From assembly GCF_000980885.2 (NCBI RefSeq), contig NZ_LBDA02000051.1, positions 1 to 64,000 of the forward strand: a stretch of DNA of 64,000 nt, given 5' to 3'. Source of the stretch: Streptomyces malaysiense (GTDB lineage: Bacteria > Actinomycetota > Actinomycetes > Streptomycetales > Streptomycetaceae). Every line of letters starts with the position of its first letter. Within the stretch, counting starts at the first letter, position 1. Below, one piece after another: positions 1-8,567 of the stretch. The notes beneath the pieces were generated by a model. The model saw only the letters and a program-made list of their open reading frames with translations. It made no database searches and was not told where the DNA came from. The position numbers and the translations under genes are program-made.

Positions 1-252
1 TCCCGCATCTCGGGGGAACCTCACGTCAGCGAGGAACACGTAGCACAGCTTGTCGTCGTCATCAGCGGCGACATCTGTGTCGACCAGCGCTTGAACACTG
101 ACATCGGTGAAGGAGGAGTCACTGACGAAAGTCGCGTTGCGGTAGTCGCCCGAGCCGTCGATCGCTGCTTGCACCGTCTCCCAGGCCGCCTCACTGCTGA
201 AGTCGGTGCGCAGGACCAGCGAGGTCAGATCATCAGGTTGAGGCAAGTCCAT
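1..252 (-). CDS. DUF6924 family protein (3' part beyond window)
   Basis: Open minus-strand frame that leaves the left edge, so the C-terminus is missing. The N-terminal 84 residues read as a small acidic protein beginning MDLPQPDDLTSLVLRTDFSS, followed by EAAWETVQAAI and a DDDDKLCYVFLADVRF strand. That pattern of LVLRTDFS, AAW and FLAD is what I know from the DUF6924 family of actinobacterial proteins of unknown function. The ATG at 252 is preferred because GGAAGG lies nine bases upstream; an ATG at 261 would sit directly on that ribosome binding site. The gene follows the DUF6193 gene by 34 bases on the same strand, so the two are probably co-transcribed. Family call is from memory of the motif pattern. 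Confidence 0.7.
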   Translation of the reverse strand, partial: MDLPQPDDLTSLVLRTDFSSEAAWETVQAAIDGSGDYRNATFVSDSSFTDVSVQALVDTDVAADDDDKLCYVFLADVRFPRDAG

Positions 253-286
253 GCACGTCATCCTTCCACCCGAGACCAGGCGCTTT

Positions 287-1021
287 TCAGGCGGCTCCAG
301 AAGTGACAGGTCCAAGGCCGGAAGGCAGATGGCGCACGGCTGTCGACACGGCGTCCGCCACCGTGATCGTGTCGACGAGGACCTCACCCATGATGCTGGC
401 ACTGAGGGTGTAGCGGCTGTCCCGATGCGCGTCCAAGCAAAGCGGAATGACCGTGAGGCGAGGGCGGGTACTGGTGGAGAATCGTAGCGTCCAGTGGCTC
501 GTGAACGGGTAGAGCCCCCGCAGTGCCGGTTCGGCATATGCCGCCTCCACAAGCGCGCGATACTCGGGCCAGTCCGCTTCGTCTGCCTCCGTGAGCAGGT
601 GCTGCCACTCGGACTCGGCCAGTCGCACCGGATCGTGGTCGGCCACCTCGAAGCGGCCGGTGAGGTGCACGAACGACGCGGCTCGGGAGATTTCGGTCAG
701 CGCTGCCCCGTCGTGCCAGGCTTGCGCCGCCCGGGCGACCTGGGCCAGGTCCTGCGTGGTTCCGTCGATCAGTGCCATGCCTTGGAATGACTCGCAGCCG
801 CGGATTGACCACCGCCGTTCGGCTACCCACGCGGTGATCTCCAAGATCGTCCGTTGCGGAACGGTGCTCACGACGGCGGCATGACGCAGCAGGTCGGATT
901 CCGAGGCGGTGAACGGGACCGAGAAGCCGTCCTTGATTGCGGCGGCTCGGAGCGCCGCGGCGAGGCTCCCTTCCATAGCGACGTCGGGATACAGAGCAGC
1001 GGGATCAGTTGACGTGGCCAT
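287..1021 (-). CDS. DUF6193 family protein
   Basis: A 244-residue soluble protein starting MATSTDPAALYPDVA at 1021. A longer reading upstream runs through non-coding-like sequence, so the internal ATG is chosen. The order of motifs (TILEITAWVAERRW, then a histidine-rich core AQAWHDGAALTEI, then RLAESEWQHLL and a C-terminal LRFSTSTRPRLTVIPL strand) matches DUF6193, a family often labelled natural product biosynthesis protein in Streptomyces although no biochemical role is established. No signal peptide or membrane segment is seen. It is the first gene of a two-gene unit with the DUF6924 protein. Confidence 0.75.
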   Translation of the reverse strand: MATSTDPAALYPDVAMEGSLAAALRAAAIKDGFSVPFTASESDLLRHAAVVSTVPQRTILEITAWVAERRWSIRGCESFQGMALIDGTTQDLAQVARAAQAWHDGAALTEISRAASFVHLTGRFEVADHDPVRLAESEWQHLLTEADEADWPEYRALVEAAYAEPALRGLYPFTSHWTLRFSTSTRPRLTVIPLCLDAHRDSRYTLSASIMGEVLVDTITVADAVSTAVRHLPSGLGPVTSGAA

Positions 1022-1182
1022 GGATCTGATTCTGCCGCAGCGATCATCCCGTGGGTCTCGCGGACCAGGCACACGCACCACTCTTTGACCCGGGGAACGG
1101 CCCGGTAAGGCGGTCATCACGAGTAGCCCGTCTGCAGAACGACCTATCCAGGCGTACCGCTGCGGACCTGGCCTCATTGAGA

Positions 1183-1597
1183 TCAGGCGGCAGCCAACCC
1201 GTAGTCCGGATAATCGTCGGCCATCGCCTTCGAGGCGACCGCGGGCCGGCGCAGGAAGTCCGTTGTCACCTTCGCCGCGACCTGGTCGTCGGCGGCCAGG
1301 TCGTGGATCGCGTCCACCTTCTCCTGGACGCTCTCGGGGGTGTCGACCTTCCAGCCCACTATCCGCTTCGCGCTGTCGTGCGTCCACGCGCTGGCCCCCG
1401 CGCGGATGGGCCGGAGGGCTGGCGACCGCCTCGAACCGCTCCTTCTCGTCCGGGATCGACGCGAGGATCTTGACTCGGGATCTCTGATCACCCGGGCCGC
1501 GATCACTCTGATGACCAGGCCCATCACCCGCCGGACCCCCTGCAAGAGGACAGCCCGCCTCCCGCGAGGCCAGCCGGGATAGCAGCTTGATCAACAC
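1183..1597 (-). pseudogene. DUF6192-like gene fragment, frameshifted
   Basis: Two adjacent minus-strand frames together resemble the C-terminal half of DUF6192 regulators. One gives VKILASIPDEKERFEAV near 1430-1500; the next gives AKRIVGWKVDTPESVQEKV and a tail AAKVTTDFLRRPAVASKAM near 1190-1380. Neither frame alone holds the whole similarity, no N-terminal helix-turn-helix is present, and no credible start is seen. This is therefore a decayed fragment. The stretch between it and the DUF6193 start (1022-1182), and 1598-1719 after it, show nothing else. Confidence 0.5.
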
Positions 1598-1719
1598 AGG
1601 TGAAATTCCCTCACAAATAGTGCGTCATCACACAATGTTCTGATCTGCAGCATGTAGACGTATCGACGAGCCCCACTGAGCTCAGGGGCTCCCCTCTCGA
1701 AGAAATGAAGGAGACCTCA

Positions 1720-2115
1720 GTGGTCAAGTGCGCGTTGAAGTGCGGTTTCGTGGCCGCAGCGGCTGCGGCGATGCTGGTCGGCTCGGGCACCTTCGCCGCA
1801 GCCGACAGCACGGGAACGATGCACATCGTCGAGGGTCAGCTGGTCACGCTTCCCGCGTCGCCCGGCGGCGGCTACGCGGGGACCGCTGCGGCTTCGGCCA
1901 AGTGCCCGGCCGGGGAGGTCCTCACGGGCGGCGGAGCCGAGGTCAAGGCCGGGAACTCGTTCGTCCAGCGCTACAACCTCGGGGCAAGCAGGCCGATCGG
2001 TGGCGAGACATGGTGGGCCTATGCCACGAACTCGGACACCAGCAATCCGGGCACCATCCAGGCCTTCGCGGTCTGCGCGAAGGTGACCAACCTGGATGTG
2101 GTCCACACTCCCTGA
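1720..2115 (+). CDS. small secreted protein
   Basis: GTG at 1720 is chosen as the start because AAGGAG at 1708-1713 is six bases upstream; an in-frame ATG at 1705 would overlap that site. The 131-residue product begins MVKCALKCGFVAAAAAAMLV, a signal peptide with a basic tip and alanine-rich core, likely cleaved near FAAADS. The mature part of about 105 residues contains SAKCPAGEVLTGGGAEV and FAVCAKV, giving two cysteines that could form one disulphide. Similar small secreted proteins of unknown function are common in Streptomyces. It is a single-gene unit ended by a strong hairpin ten bases downstream. Confidence 0.75.
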   Translation: MVKCALKCGFVAAAAAAMLVGSGTFAAADSTGTMHIVEGQLVTLPASPGGGYAGTAAASAKCPAGEVLTGGGAEVKAGNSFVQRYNLGASRPIGGETWWAYATNSDTSNPGTIQAFAVCAKVTNLDVVHTP

Positions 2116-2124
2116 CGCGGCGCA

Positions 2125-2167
2125 CGAATGAAGGGGCGGCACTCAGAGGGTGCCGCCCCTTCATTCG
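2125..2167 (+). terminator. perfect 18-bp hairpin terminator
   Basis: Positions 2125-2142 and 2150-2167 are exact reverse complements (18 bp) around a 7-base loop, ten bases past the stop of the secreted-protein gene. There is no T-tract, as is usual in Streptomyces. Because the stem is perfect it can also stop transcripts coming from the right. Confidence 0.85.
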
Positions 2168-2197
2168 TCAGGCCGGCCTGCTCTGGTCCGCAGCACA

Positions 2198-2998
2198 TCA
2201 CAGGGGCCATAACCCAGTGGCATCACAGTGGTAGTTCTGCATCATGATCTGCCGCAGAGCCTGGACACGAGCACCGGACATGCGGTTCGGGCCGTGCTGG
2301 TGGAGGTGCTCCAGGAGCCGGACGGCGTCGTTTCCGGTGGCAAGGATCCGGGTCATGGGCTTGGTGGGGTTCTTCCCCAGGCGGACCGGCCGACCGTAGC
2401 GGTGCCCCCAGTCCGCATCCACCAATTCGTCCAACAGGTGCGGGGACGTGCCCGCGACCTCTTCGAGTGCGGCGCGAACCGCCTCGGTGATCAGCTCCAG
2501 GCGGGTGAGGTCACGCACCGCGGCCAGGACGTGAGTGGAGTCGGTGCGCTGCGTGGTGCTCTCGCGCACCAGTCCCACCTCCTTGAGCCGGGCCAGCGCG
2601 AGGTCCAAGAGGCGGTCGGCACGGCCGTCCTCAGCAAGACGATCACGGAAGTCGGTCAGCACGCCGTGGTGGAAGCCAGGATCGTCCAGCTCCATGGCCA
2701 TCGCATATTTGAAGTCGATGCGGCAGCGGACCGCCTCGGCGGCCTGCCGGTCCGACAGGCCGAGCATGAACTGCAGCACGCAGACGGTGGCCAGCTGAGC
2801 TGGCGAAAGCCCCGGACGTCCGTCCCTGGGGTACCAGTCCGCGAAGTCCTCGTCGCGCCACAGCCCGTCCAGCCGGTCGCGCACCCATATCGCCGTCGTG
2901 CCACCCGGGTTGCTCGCCCGGGCAACCCGCGCGGTCAGAGGCGGAACGTGCTCGCCGGAACGGAGGCGCAGGGACAACGGGTACCTCGACAGCTTCAT
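2198..2998 (-). pseudogene. IS1182-family transposase, C-terminally truncated
   Basis: The frame from an ATG at 2998 gives about 266 residues matching the N-terminal half of IS1182 transposases: RDRLDGLWRDEDFADWYPRD, LSDRQAAEAVRCRIDFKYAM, LDDPGFHHGVLTDFRDRL and RTDSTHVLAAVRDLTRLEL. The family is about 500 residues or more. Here the frame stops just after QNYHCDATG, so the C-terminal catalytic part and the right end are missing. No intact terminal repeats were found. A second decayed relative lies at 56776-57395. The sequence reading upstream of 2998 belongs to the neighbouring IS110 element and is not part of this gene. Confidence 0.8.
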
Positions 2999-3067
2999 CG
3001 GTCGGCAAAACCACCCGAGCATGCCCGTCGACCATGCTGCCGCACCGGAAAACTCCAAGATCCCCGA

Positions 3068-3368
3068 CAGCGATCCAGCGCGGCTTCGCCGTGCGCCGGG
3101 GGCACAGTAAATGGGTCGGTATGCGCCGCGCGCGACCTTGACCGCCCTGCCGCGGGAACGGTCGCGTCGGGACAGTGGAACTGTTCGTTCCGGACGAGAC
3201 CGATGACTCTGTGATGCCTCCGAGCTCGCACGACAGCGTGGTACTGAGGGCCGTCCACGGGAACCGTGGAGTGTTGCCATGAGCACGCGCGTCAGATTCT
3301 GCGTACTGCCTTGGCCCTCCCGGAACGGCACCAGGCAATGAGAACCGAACGGGATCGGAGCCGTGGCC
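3068..3368 (+). ncRNA. candidate IS110 bridge RNA region
   Basis: IS110 elements with a long non-coding left end encode a bridge RNA there that pairs with target and donor DNA. This 300-bp stretch has no plausible gene. It shares blocks with the left end of copy 2, including a stem-loop at 3254-3270 (TCCACGG, loop GAA, CCGTGGA) and a GATCCAGCGC hairpin near the left edge. It also contains CGCGTCAGA at 3288-3296, a nine-base match to the target-like repeat next to the element (4688-4714), which is what a target guide would look like. RNA ends and folding are not shown by the sequence alone. Confidence 0.45.
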
Positions 3369-4613
3369 ATGGACGTCCTTCACGAACGCTGCGCCGGAAT
3401 CGACATCAGCAAACGAGATGCCAAGGGATGCGTGCGTACCCCCAGTCCCAGGCGGAAGGGGACGTTCACCCAGCAGACCACGACCTTCGGTGCCACCACC
3501 AACGCCATCCTCGACCTGCGCGAACACCTCCTCGGCGCGGGGGTCACCCTGGTGGTCATGGAGGCGACCGGCGATTACTGGAAGCCCTTCTACTACCTGC
3601 TGGCCGAGGAACTGAACGTCATCCTGGTCAACGCCCGTCAGGTGAAGAACCTGCCCGGCCGCAAGACCGACGTCTCCGACGCTGCGTGGCTGGCCCAACT
3701 CGGCTCCCACGGCCTGGTCCGCGCCTCCTTCGTGCCTCCGCAGCCGGTACGCGAGCTGCGGGATCTCACCCGGACCCGCACCCAGCTCACCCGCGAACGC
3801 GCCCAGGTCGCACAGCGCCTGGAGAAGCTGCTGGAAGACGCCGGCATCAAGCTCTCCGCCGTCGTCTCCGATCTGATGGGGGTCTCCGGCCGCGCCATGC
3901 TCCAGGCACTGATCGACGGGCAACGTGATCCGCACATCCTGGCCGACCTCGCCAAACGCCGCATGCGCAGCAAGATTCCCGAGCTGAACCAGGCGCTGAC
4001 CGGTCGCTTCCGCGAGCACCACGCCTTCCTGACCCGTCTCTATCTCGATCAGTACGACCAGCTGTCCGGCGCCATCAAACAGCTGACCGTCCGGATCGAG
4101 GAGGCGATGAGCCCTTTCCGCCCGGCGCTGGACCTGCTGGACACGATTCCCGGGGTGAACCAGGCAGTGGCCGAGGTGATCGTGGCGGAGACCGGAGGTG
4201 ACATGACCCGGTTCCGCTCGGCCCAACACCTGGCCTCCTGGTCCGGGTTGTGTCCGGGGCACCATGAATCGGCGGGCCGGGTCCGCAGCACCCGGGTCCG
4301 ACCCGGCAACCCCTATCTCAAGGGAGCCCTCGGGATGGCCGCGTTCGGAGCGGCACGGACCAAGGGCTCCTTCCTGCAGGCACGCTACAAGCGGTTGACC
4401 GCCCGCCGTGGCCCGATCAAGGCACTGGTCGCCGTCGAGCACTCGATCATCATCGCGGTCTGGCACATGCTCAGCGACAACGTGCCCTACCACGAGCTCG
4501 GCGGCGACTACTTCACCCGGCGGGACCCCGAACGAGCCGCACGCCGAGCCGTATCCCGACTGAACGATCTCGGATACCGCGTCACCCTCGACCCGATGGA
4601 GGCCGCCGGGTGA
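3369..4613 (+). CDS. IS110-family transposase (DEDD), copy 1
   Basis: A 414-residue transposase. ATG 3369 is preferred over GTG 3363 because GGAG at 3357-3360 is then eight bases away. The N-terminal RuvC-like domain shows the acidic residues of the DEDD set: GIDISK near residue 11, VVMEATGDYW, and the paired aspartates in GRKTDVSDAAWLA. The C-terminal Transposase_20 part carries HLASWSGLCPGHHESAG with the serine proposed to be catalytic in this family. Length and motifs look complete, so the enzyme is likely functional. The protein is clearly related to copy 2 (14860-16104) but differs at many positions, so the two are separate arrivals or old duplicates. Confidence 0.92.
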   Translation: MDVLHERCAGIDISKRDAKGCVRTPSPRRKGTFTQQTTTFGATTNAILDLREHLLGAGVTLVVMEATGDYWKPFYYLLAEELNVILVNARQVKNLPGRKTDVSDAAWLAQLGSHGLVRASFVPPQPVRELRDLTRTRTQLTRERAQVAQRLEKLLEDAGIKLSAVVSDLMGVSGRAMLQALIDGQRDPHILADLAKRRMRSKIPELNQALTGRFREHHAFLTRLYLDQYDQLSGAIKQLTVRIEEAMSPFRPALDLLDTIPGVNQAVAEVIVAETGGDMTRFRSAQHLASWSGLCPGHHESAGRVRSTRVRPGNPYLKGALGMAAFGAARTKGSFLQARYKRLTARRGPIKALVAVEHSIIIAVWHMLSDNVPYHELGGDYFTRRDPERAARRAVSRLNDLGYRVTLDPMEAAG

Positions 4614-4686
4614 ACAGGGGGGAAGGGGCCCGGCGGACAGACCCGACCGGGCCGACACTCCTGCCCGAATGAGCCCCCACCTGCTG

Positions 4687-5391
4687 TTATTTACGCGTCA
4701 GAGTCAAGCTCAGGCGCTCCACGGCTTCGCGCAGGGCCTGCGGATGGCGGACCCGTGGCTGGACGGGCCAGGTGGGGCGGTGGGCGAGGGCGAGGCCGAT
4801 GTCGTAGCCCAGGTCGAGGGCCTGGCACATCCAGTGGTCGGCGTCCCGGAGTTCACCGCGGCGAAGGTGGAACAGGTGCAGGCAGTAGGCGGCGGTGGCG
4901 TCGCTGGCACCTGCGGCGTACTGCCACCACCACAGCGCTCCTTCCGGCTTCTTCGCGAGGTTGAGCAGGCAGCCGAAGTGCAAGGCGCCGTCGATGTCGA
5001 CCAGGCCGCCCGCGATGCCGGCCAGGTGCTCGGCGGCCTGGCTGCTGCGCAGGAGGCGTACGGACAGGGCCTTCAAGGTCGCCTCGGCGGCGTCAAGGCG
5101 GGTGAGGTGATCGGCGTGGTCGGTGGCCAGTTCCCACACCGATCGGAACGCCTCTGCGCACAGCTTGACCGCCTGCGGGTCGTCGGTGTGGTCGGGCTCG
5201 TGGGCGTGGCCGTCACCGGAGAACAGGTTCCAGCGCACGAGTCGGCCGTCGATGAGCCAGAAGTCGTTGCCGGGCAGGGCGAGGATGGAGGCGCGGCTGC
5301 GGGGAAGCCAGCGGACCTGTTCGTCGGCGCGGCAGTTGGCGTCGGTGATGGCGTGCTCGAAGCGGATGCAGTCGGTGACGGGCTCGGACAC
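4687..5391 (-). pseudogene. DUF6879-type protein lacking its N-terminal half, with repeat-like tail
   Basis: The readable part starts VSEPVTDCIRFEHAITDANC and continues WLPRSRASILALPGNDFWLI, RLVRWNLFSGDG and KLCAEAFRSVWELA, which is the second half of DUF6879. Family members carry roughly 85-100 further residues before VSEPVTD; upstream of 5391 the frame turns into proline/arginine-rich nonsense up to 5505, so the N-terminus has been lost. After the DUF6879 part there is a helical tail (LLRSSQAAEHLAGIAGGLVD, WWWQYAAGASDATAAYCLHL) resembling the TPR-like ends of Streptomyces regulators. The stop codon lies in the IS110 target repeat. I treat it as a pseudogene; translation from GTG 5391 is possible but no ribosome binding site supports it. 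Confidence 0.55.
4688..4714. repeat. target-like repeat at IS110 copy 1 right end
   Basis: These 27 bases are identical to 16181-16207 at the right end of IS110 copy 2, and the first 23 bases are the reverse complement of 14526-14548 at the left flank of copy 2. With a few more bases, 4679-4710 is the exact reverse complement of 14526-14557. Here the repeat also encodes the last codons of the minus-strand DUF6879-like gene (SLTLTRK and stop). It is best read as the preferred insertion sequence of this IS110 pair. Confidence 0.7.
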
Positions 5392-5598
5392 GGTCGGGCA
5401 GGGGCTGGCGGATGCAGGGCATGCCGAGGAAGGTCTGCTGGACAGCGCCCGGGGGTGCGGCGGCGGCTTTTCATTTGGCCGTTTATGGGAAGCACCCAGC
5501 CTCACAGAAGTCGGGGCTGACAGCCCGTGGGGCGAGGTGGTAGTACGGGACGCGGTCCGCCGGGTGACGGTACCGGCGAGACGGGGGGGTGAGCCGAG

Positions 5599-7116
5599 GT
5601 GTCCTCGCGCTTACGGGCGTCGGCCCGGCTGAGCACGGCGGTTGCGATCGTTACGGCCTATGTCGCGCTGCACCTGGCAATCAGCGCGGGCCTGGATTTG
5701 CGGGCCTGCGACCGCTTCCATGACGCCCCGGCACGGGCCGCCGCGTTCACCGCCGCGCTGGACCAGTACGCCGCCGGCGAGATGTCCGCGCGCGCCGAGA
5801 TCCGCGCGGGCGACACGTGGTTCAAGGAGAACGCCCCGCCGGGAGCCGGCCGCTCCACAGTCTCCGCCGCCACGGGTGACGTCGAGAAGGGCCGGGTCTC
5901 CCTCGCCCGCGAGCGGGCCGCCGGGCTGGCGGCGGATGTCGAACGGGACCGGGCGCGGCTCGACCGGAAACTCGGCTCGTCGCGCGCGACCGCGCTGTAC
6001 TGGGCAGTGCCCGCCGCGCTGCTGCTCGGGGTGGCGCTGTGGCTGCGGCGGCAGCGCCGGTCGGGCGCCGCAGAGATCATCAGCGTGGTCAGCTGGTTCG
6101 CGCTGCGTCAGCCGTGGTGGCAGCGTCCGTTGTTCCTGCTGGCCAGCGGTGCCGGATATGTGCTGTTCGCGGCGGGTTTTTTCGCCGTGAGCACGGCGCA
6201 GCGGCGGGGCTACACCATGCCACCGATAACCATGGTGGGGTTGCTGGTCGGGGGCCTGGCCGCGGCGGGGGCCGGGGTCCTGAGCCTGCGCTACACACGC
6301 CCGCGCGCGGCGCGCGGCGCGGCCCAGGCCCTGCTGGCCGACGGCCGCCGACCTGTGCTCTATCTGCGCAGCTTCGCCGACGACGAGACCGCGGCCCAGG
6401 TCGACGACTCGTCGGCCTTCGTCAGCATCCACTCGCGGGAGGAGCAGCTCACGGGGGCGTTGGGCGCCGTCGGGCCCGTGATCACTGTGGGCAGACCCGG
6501 AGAGCCGCTGCCGCGCCTGGGCGCGGCGCGGTTCTACCTGCCGCTCGACGACTGGCAGCCGACGGTGCTGCGGCTGATGGAGCTGTCCCAGCTCATCGTG
6601 CTGCGCCTGGGGTTGGGCGAGGGACTGTGGTGGGAGGTCCAGCAGGCCCGTGCCACCCAGCCCGCGCGCAAGCTCGTTCTGCTGGCGCCGGGCGGGCTGC
6701 CGGATCTGGTCGAGCGGCTGGACGAGTACCTGCCGACCCCGTCCGGGCTGGCCGAAATTGCCGGTAACGATCCCTGGACCGGCGCCGTCATCACCTTCGA
6801 CGCCGAGTGGACACCTCAGGTGCACCCGGTGGGGCCCGTGCCCCGTGCCGCGCTCCCGCGGGGCGCGCTGTTGCGCCGCGGTGCCCGCGCCGTGAAGGCC
6901 GGTTGGACGGTGATGTTCATGTACACGCCCGCGCACCACCTGGCCCGCGCCATCAAGGACGCCCTGGCGTCCGTCGGGATCCGCAAGCGGACGATGGCCT
7001 GGCGGGCCATCTTCGCCCTGCAGACATCGTTATGGAAGGGGTTCGCATTGGTCACGGCCCTGGCCCTGCTGGGCTGGCTCGTGGGCCGGGCGCTGCAACT
7101 CGTCGGTATCAGTTAG
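5599..7116 (+). CDS. multi-TM protein with TIR-like cytoplasmic domain
   Basis: A 505-residue protein from GTG 5599, first of a four-gene cassette. Segments in order: TM1 at about residues 12-30; an outer or linker region rich in charged residues (to about 130); TM2 (ALYWAVPAALLLGVALWL); TM3 (LFLLASGAGYVLFAAGFFAV); TM4 (TMVGLLVGGLAAAGAGVLSL); a cytoplasmic domain at about 240-400; and a final hydrophobic segment (FALVTALALLGWLVGRAL). The cytoplasmic part begins RRPVLYLRSFADDE, has VGPVITVGRPGEPLPRLGAA, and then LSQLIVLRLGLGEGLWWEVQ. The start strand followed later by a W-E helix resembles the layout of TIR domains, with the glutamate of WWE as a candidate active-site residue. That is inference; no named family is certain. 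Codon 478 is TTA (7030-7032), so expression may depend on bldA. Confidence 0.7.
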   Translation: MSSRLRASARLSTAVAIVTAYVALHLAISAGLDLRACDRFHDAPARAAAFTAALDQYAAGEMSARAEIRAGDTWFKENAPPGAGRSTVSAATGDVEKGRVSLARERAAGLAADVERDRARLDRKLGSSRATALYWAVPAALLLGVALWLRRQRRSGAAEIISVVSWFALRQPWWQRPLFLLASGAGYVLFAAGFFAVSTAQRRGYTMPPITMVGLLVGGLAAAGAGVLSLRYTRPRAARGAAQALLADGRRPVLYLRSFADDETAAQVDDSSAFVSIHSREEQLTGALGAVGPVITVGRPGEPLPRLGAARFYLPLDDWQPTVLRLMELSQLIVLRLGLGEGLWWEVQQARATQPARKLVLLAPGGLPDLVERLDEYLPTPSGLAEIAGNDPWTGAVITFDAEWTPQVHPVGPVPRAALPRGALLRRGARAVKAGWTVMFMYTPAHHLARAIKDALASVGIRKRTMAWRAIFALQTSLWKGFALVTALALLGWLVGRALQLVGIS

Positions 7117-7238
7117 GGCCGTTCCGTTACCACTGTCCCGCGTGACGTCCCAGGAATCCGGGGACATAACAAGGCAGCGGCCAGTAGCATCCCATCCCAC
7201 GCAATGCACGGCGGGTCGACAATCTTCGGGGGAAGATC

Positions 7239-7934
7239 ATGGACGGTCCACAGCAAGGCATGCCGACGAACGCGAGCCCGCTCGCCGCGGAGCGGCCCAG
7301 GGCGGTGACCGGGGTGGCCACCACCGTGACGGTACTGATCTCGTTGGAGCTCGTGCGTGAGTTATTGGTCACGGTGGCCGGCTGGCGCCTCTACTTTCTC
7401 GTCCACGACTATTTGGCCGGGAGGGCGACGGCCGCGGACGTGCTGGCCGCCGACTCCGATGCCCTCGCGAAGCTGGGGTCGGTCTGGGTGTTGGTGCTGG
7501 TATGGGTCGCGGCCGGCATCGCTTGGCTCGTCTGGCTGTGGCGGGCCCGGATCAACTCCGAGCTGATGAGCGGTGCCGCCGCGCACCGCCGGGCCCGGGG
7601 CTGGGTGGTGGGCGGCTGGACGGTCCCGGTAGCCAACCTGTGGATCCCCTACCAGGTCGTGTCGGACGTCTGGCGGGCCAGCGCCCCCCGGCGGTCCGTC
7701 CCCGTCACCTTGATCAGCGCCTGGTGGGCGCTGTACGCGGTCGCCAACGTCATCGTCAAGCCGATCCAGTGGCGCGTGTCCTCGCAGTTGGACAGCGAGC
7801 ACCAGGTGCTTGCCAACGCGAACCTGTGCACCCTGCTCACGGCTCTCTACGTGGCGGCCGGCCTACTCCTCATCCTCATCGTCAGGCGCGTCACCGCGTG
7901 GCAGACCTACGGGCATGCCGGAAACGCGGTCTGA
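7239..7934 (+). CDS. DUF4328 membrane protein
   Basis: ATG 7239 follows GGGGGAAG by three to four bases. The 231-residue product has four or five hydrophobic segments. The core VWLVWLWRARIN-type stretch is followed by HRRARGWVVGGWTVPVANLW and PYQVVSDVWRASAP, the signature of DUF4328, a family of small actinobacterial membrane proteins without assigned function that are often linked to kinases, PrsW-like or sensor proteins. Codon 42 is TTA (7362-7364). It lies between the TIR-like membrane protein and the two-TM protein, same strand, with 122 and 22 bases of spacing, so the three probably form one transcript and one membrane assembly (inference). Confidence 0.8.
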   Translation: MDGPQQGMPTNASPLAAERPRAVTGVATTVTVLISLELVRELLVTVAGWRLYFLVHDYLAGRATAADVLAADSDALAKLGSVWVLVLVWVAAGIAWLVWLWRARINSELMSGAAAHRRARGWVVGGWTVPVANLWIPYQVVSDVWRASAPRRSVPVTLISAWWALYAVANVIVKPIQWRVSSQLDSEHQVLANANLCTLLTALYVAAGLLLILIVRRVTAWQTYGHAGNAV

Positions 7935-7956
7935 GGCCCCGCAACGACAAGCGGAG

Positions 7957-8478
7957 ATGCCCATCTTGGCCGGAATCAGTGACTCGCTGTGGAACGAGGA
8001 CGTCGACGCGGAGAACTTCCGCGACCCGGCCGCGACGTATCACGCCGCGGTCTTCGAGCAGTACAAACTGTGCGTGGAGATGGCCGACCGGGTCAGTGCC
8101 CGGCGCAACCTCGCCAACACCTTCTTCCTGACCCTCCACAGCACTCTCCTCGTCTTCCTCAGTACCTGGCTGGCCCAGGAGCACCACCGCGGGACTCCGG
8201 TCGTACTCGCGCTCGCGGCGCTGCTGGTCCTGCTGGGCATGTGCGCCACCTGGTGGATCACCGTCCGTTCCTACCAGCAGTTGAACAAAGGCAAGTTCGA
8301 GGTGATCGGAGCGTTCGAGGAGCGCCTGCCGGCCCGAGCCTTCGTGGCCGCCGAATGGCGCGCTCTCGGCGAGGGGCAGGACTGGCGCGTCTATCTCCCG
8401 CTCAACCGTGTCGAACGCTGGATTCCTCTCCTCTTCGCCGTGGCCTACCTTCTGGGCTTCGCCGCCGTCGCGCTGTGA
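7957..8478 (+). CDS. two-TM RipA/SLATT-like membrane protein
   Basis: About 173 residues. An N-terminal soluble helix (FEQYKLCVEMADRVSARRNL) leads into a hydrophobic pair: TFFLTLHSTLLVFLSTWL and VVLALAALLVLLGMCATWWI. After them come SYQQLNKGKFEVIGAFEERL, AAEWRALGEG and a last hydrophobic stretch at the C-terminus (WIPLLFAVAYLLGFAAVAL). This is the pattern annotated as RipA family octameric membrane protein and closely resembles SLATT two-TM effectors known beside SLOG genes. ATG 7957 has GGAG immediately before it, so TTG 7966, eight bases from GGAGA, is an equally good start. Its position directly before a SLOG gene supports the sensor/pore idea. Confidence 0.7.
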   Translation: MPILAGISDSLWNEDVDAENFRDPAATYHAAVFEQYKLCVEMADRVSARRNLANTFFLTLHSTLLVFLSTWLAQEHHRGTPVVLALAALLVLLGMCATWWITVRSYQQLNKGKFEVIGAFEERLPARAFVAAEWRALGEGQDWRVYLPLNRVERWIPLLFAVAYLLGFAAVAL

Positions 8479-8567
8479 CGGCGGCGACACCAGCTATCGC
8501 CCACGCCCCGCCACCGGAGCGGGTTAGGGTGAAGGGCAAAGCGCCTCGGCCGGAAGCGGGCTGCCAC

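Larger units (their letters stand above)
3068..4687 (+). mobile_element. IS110-family element, copy 1
   Basis: The left boundary is set where this copy begins to match the second one (shared sequence starts at 3068 here and 14558 there). The right boundary is set just before the 27-nt target-like repeat at 4688. The element consists of a roughly 300-bp non-coding left end, one transposase gene and a short right end of about 75 bp. IS110 elements normally lack terminal inverted repeats and target duplications, so the exact ends are inferred from the two-copy comparison. Confidence 0.65.

Noticed and set aside
2643..4658. A 671-codon minus-strand frame across the IS110 transposase
   Set aside because: Antisense shadow; only the last part (below 2998) belongs to a real gene, the IS1182 remnant.
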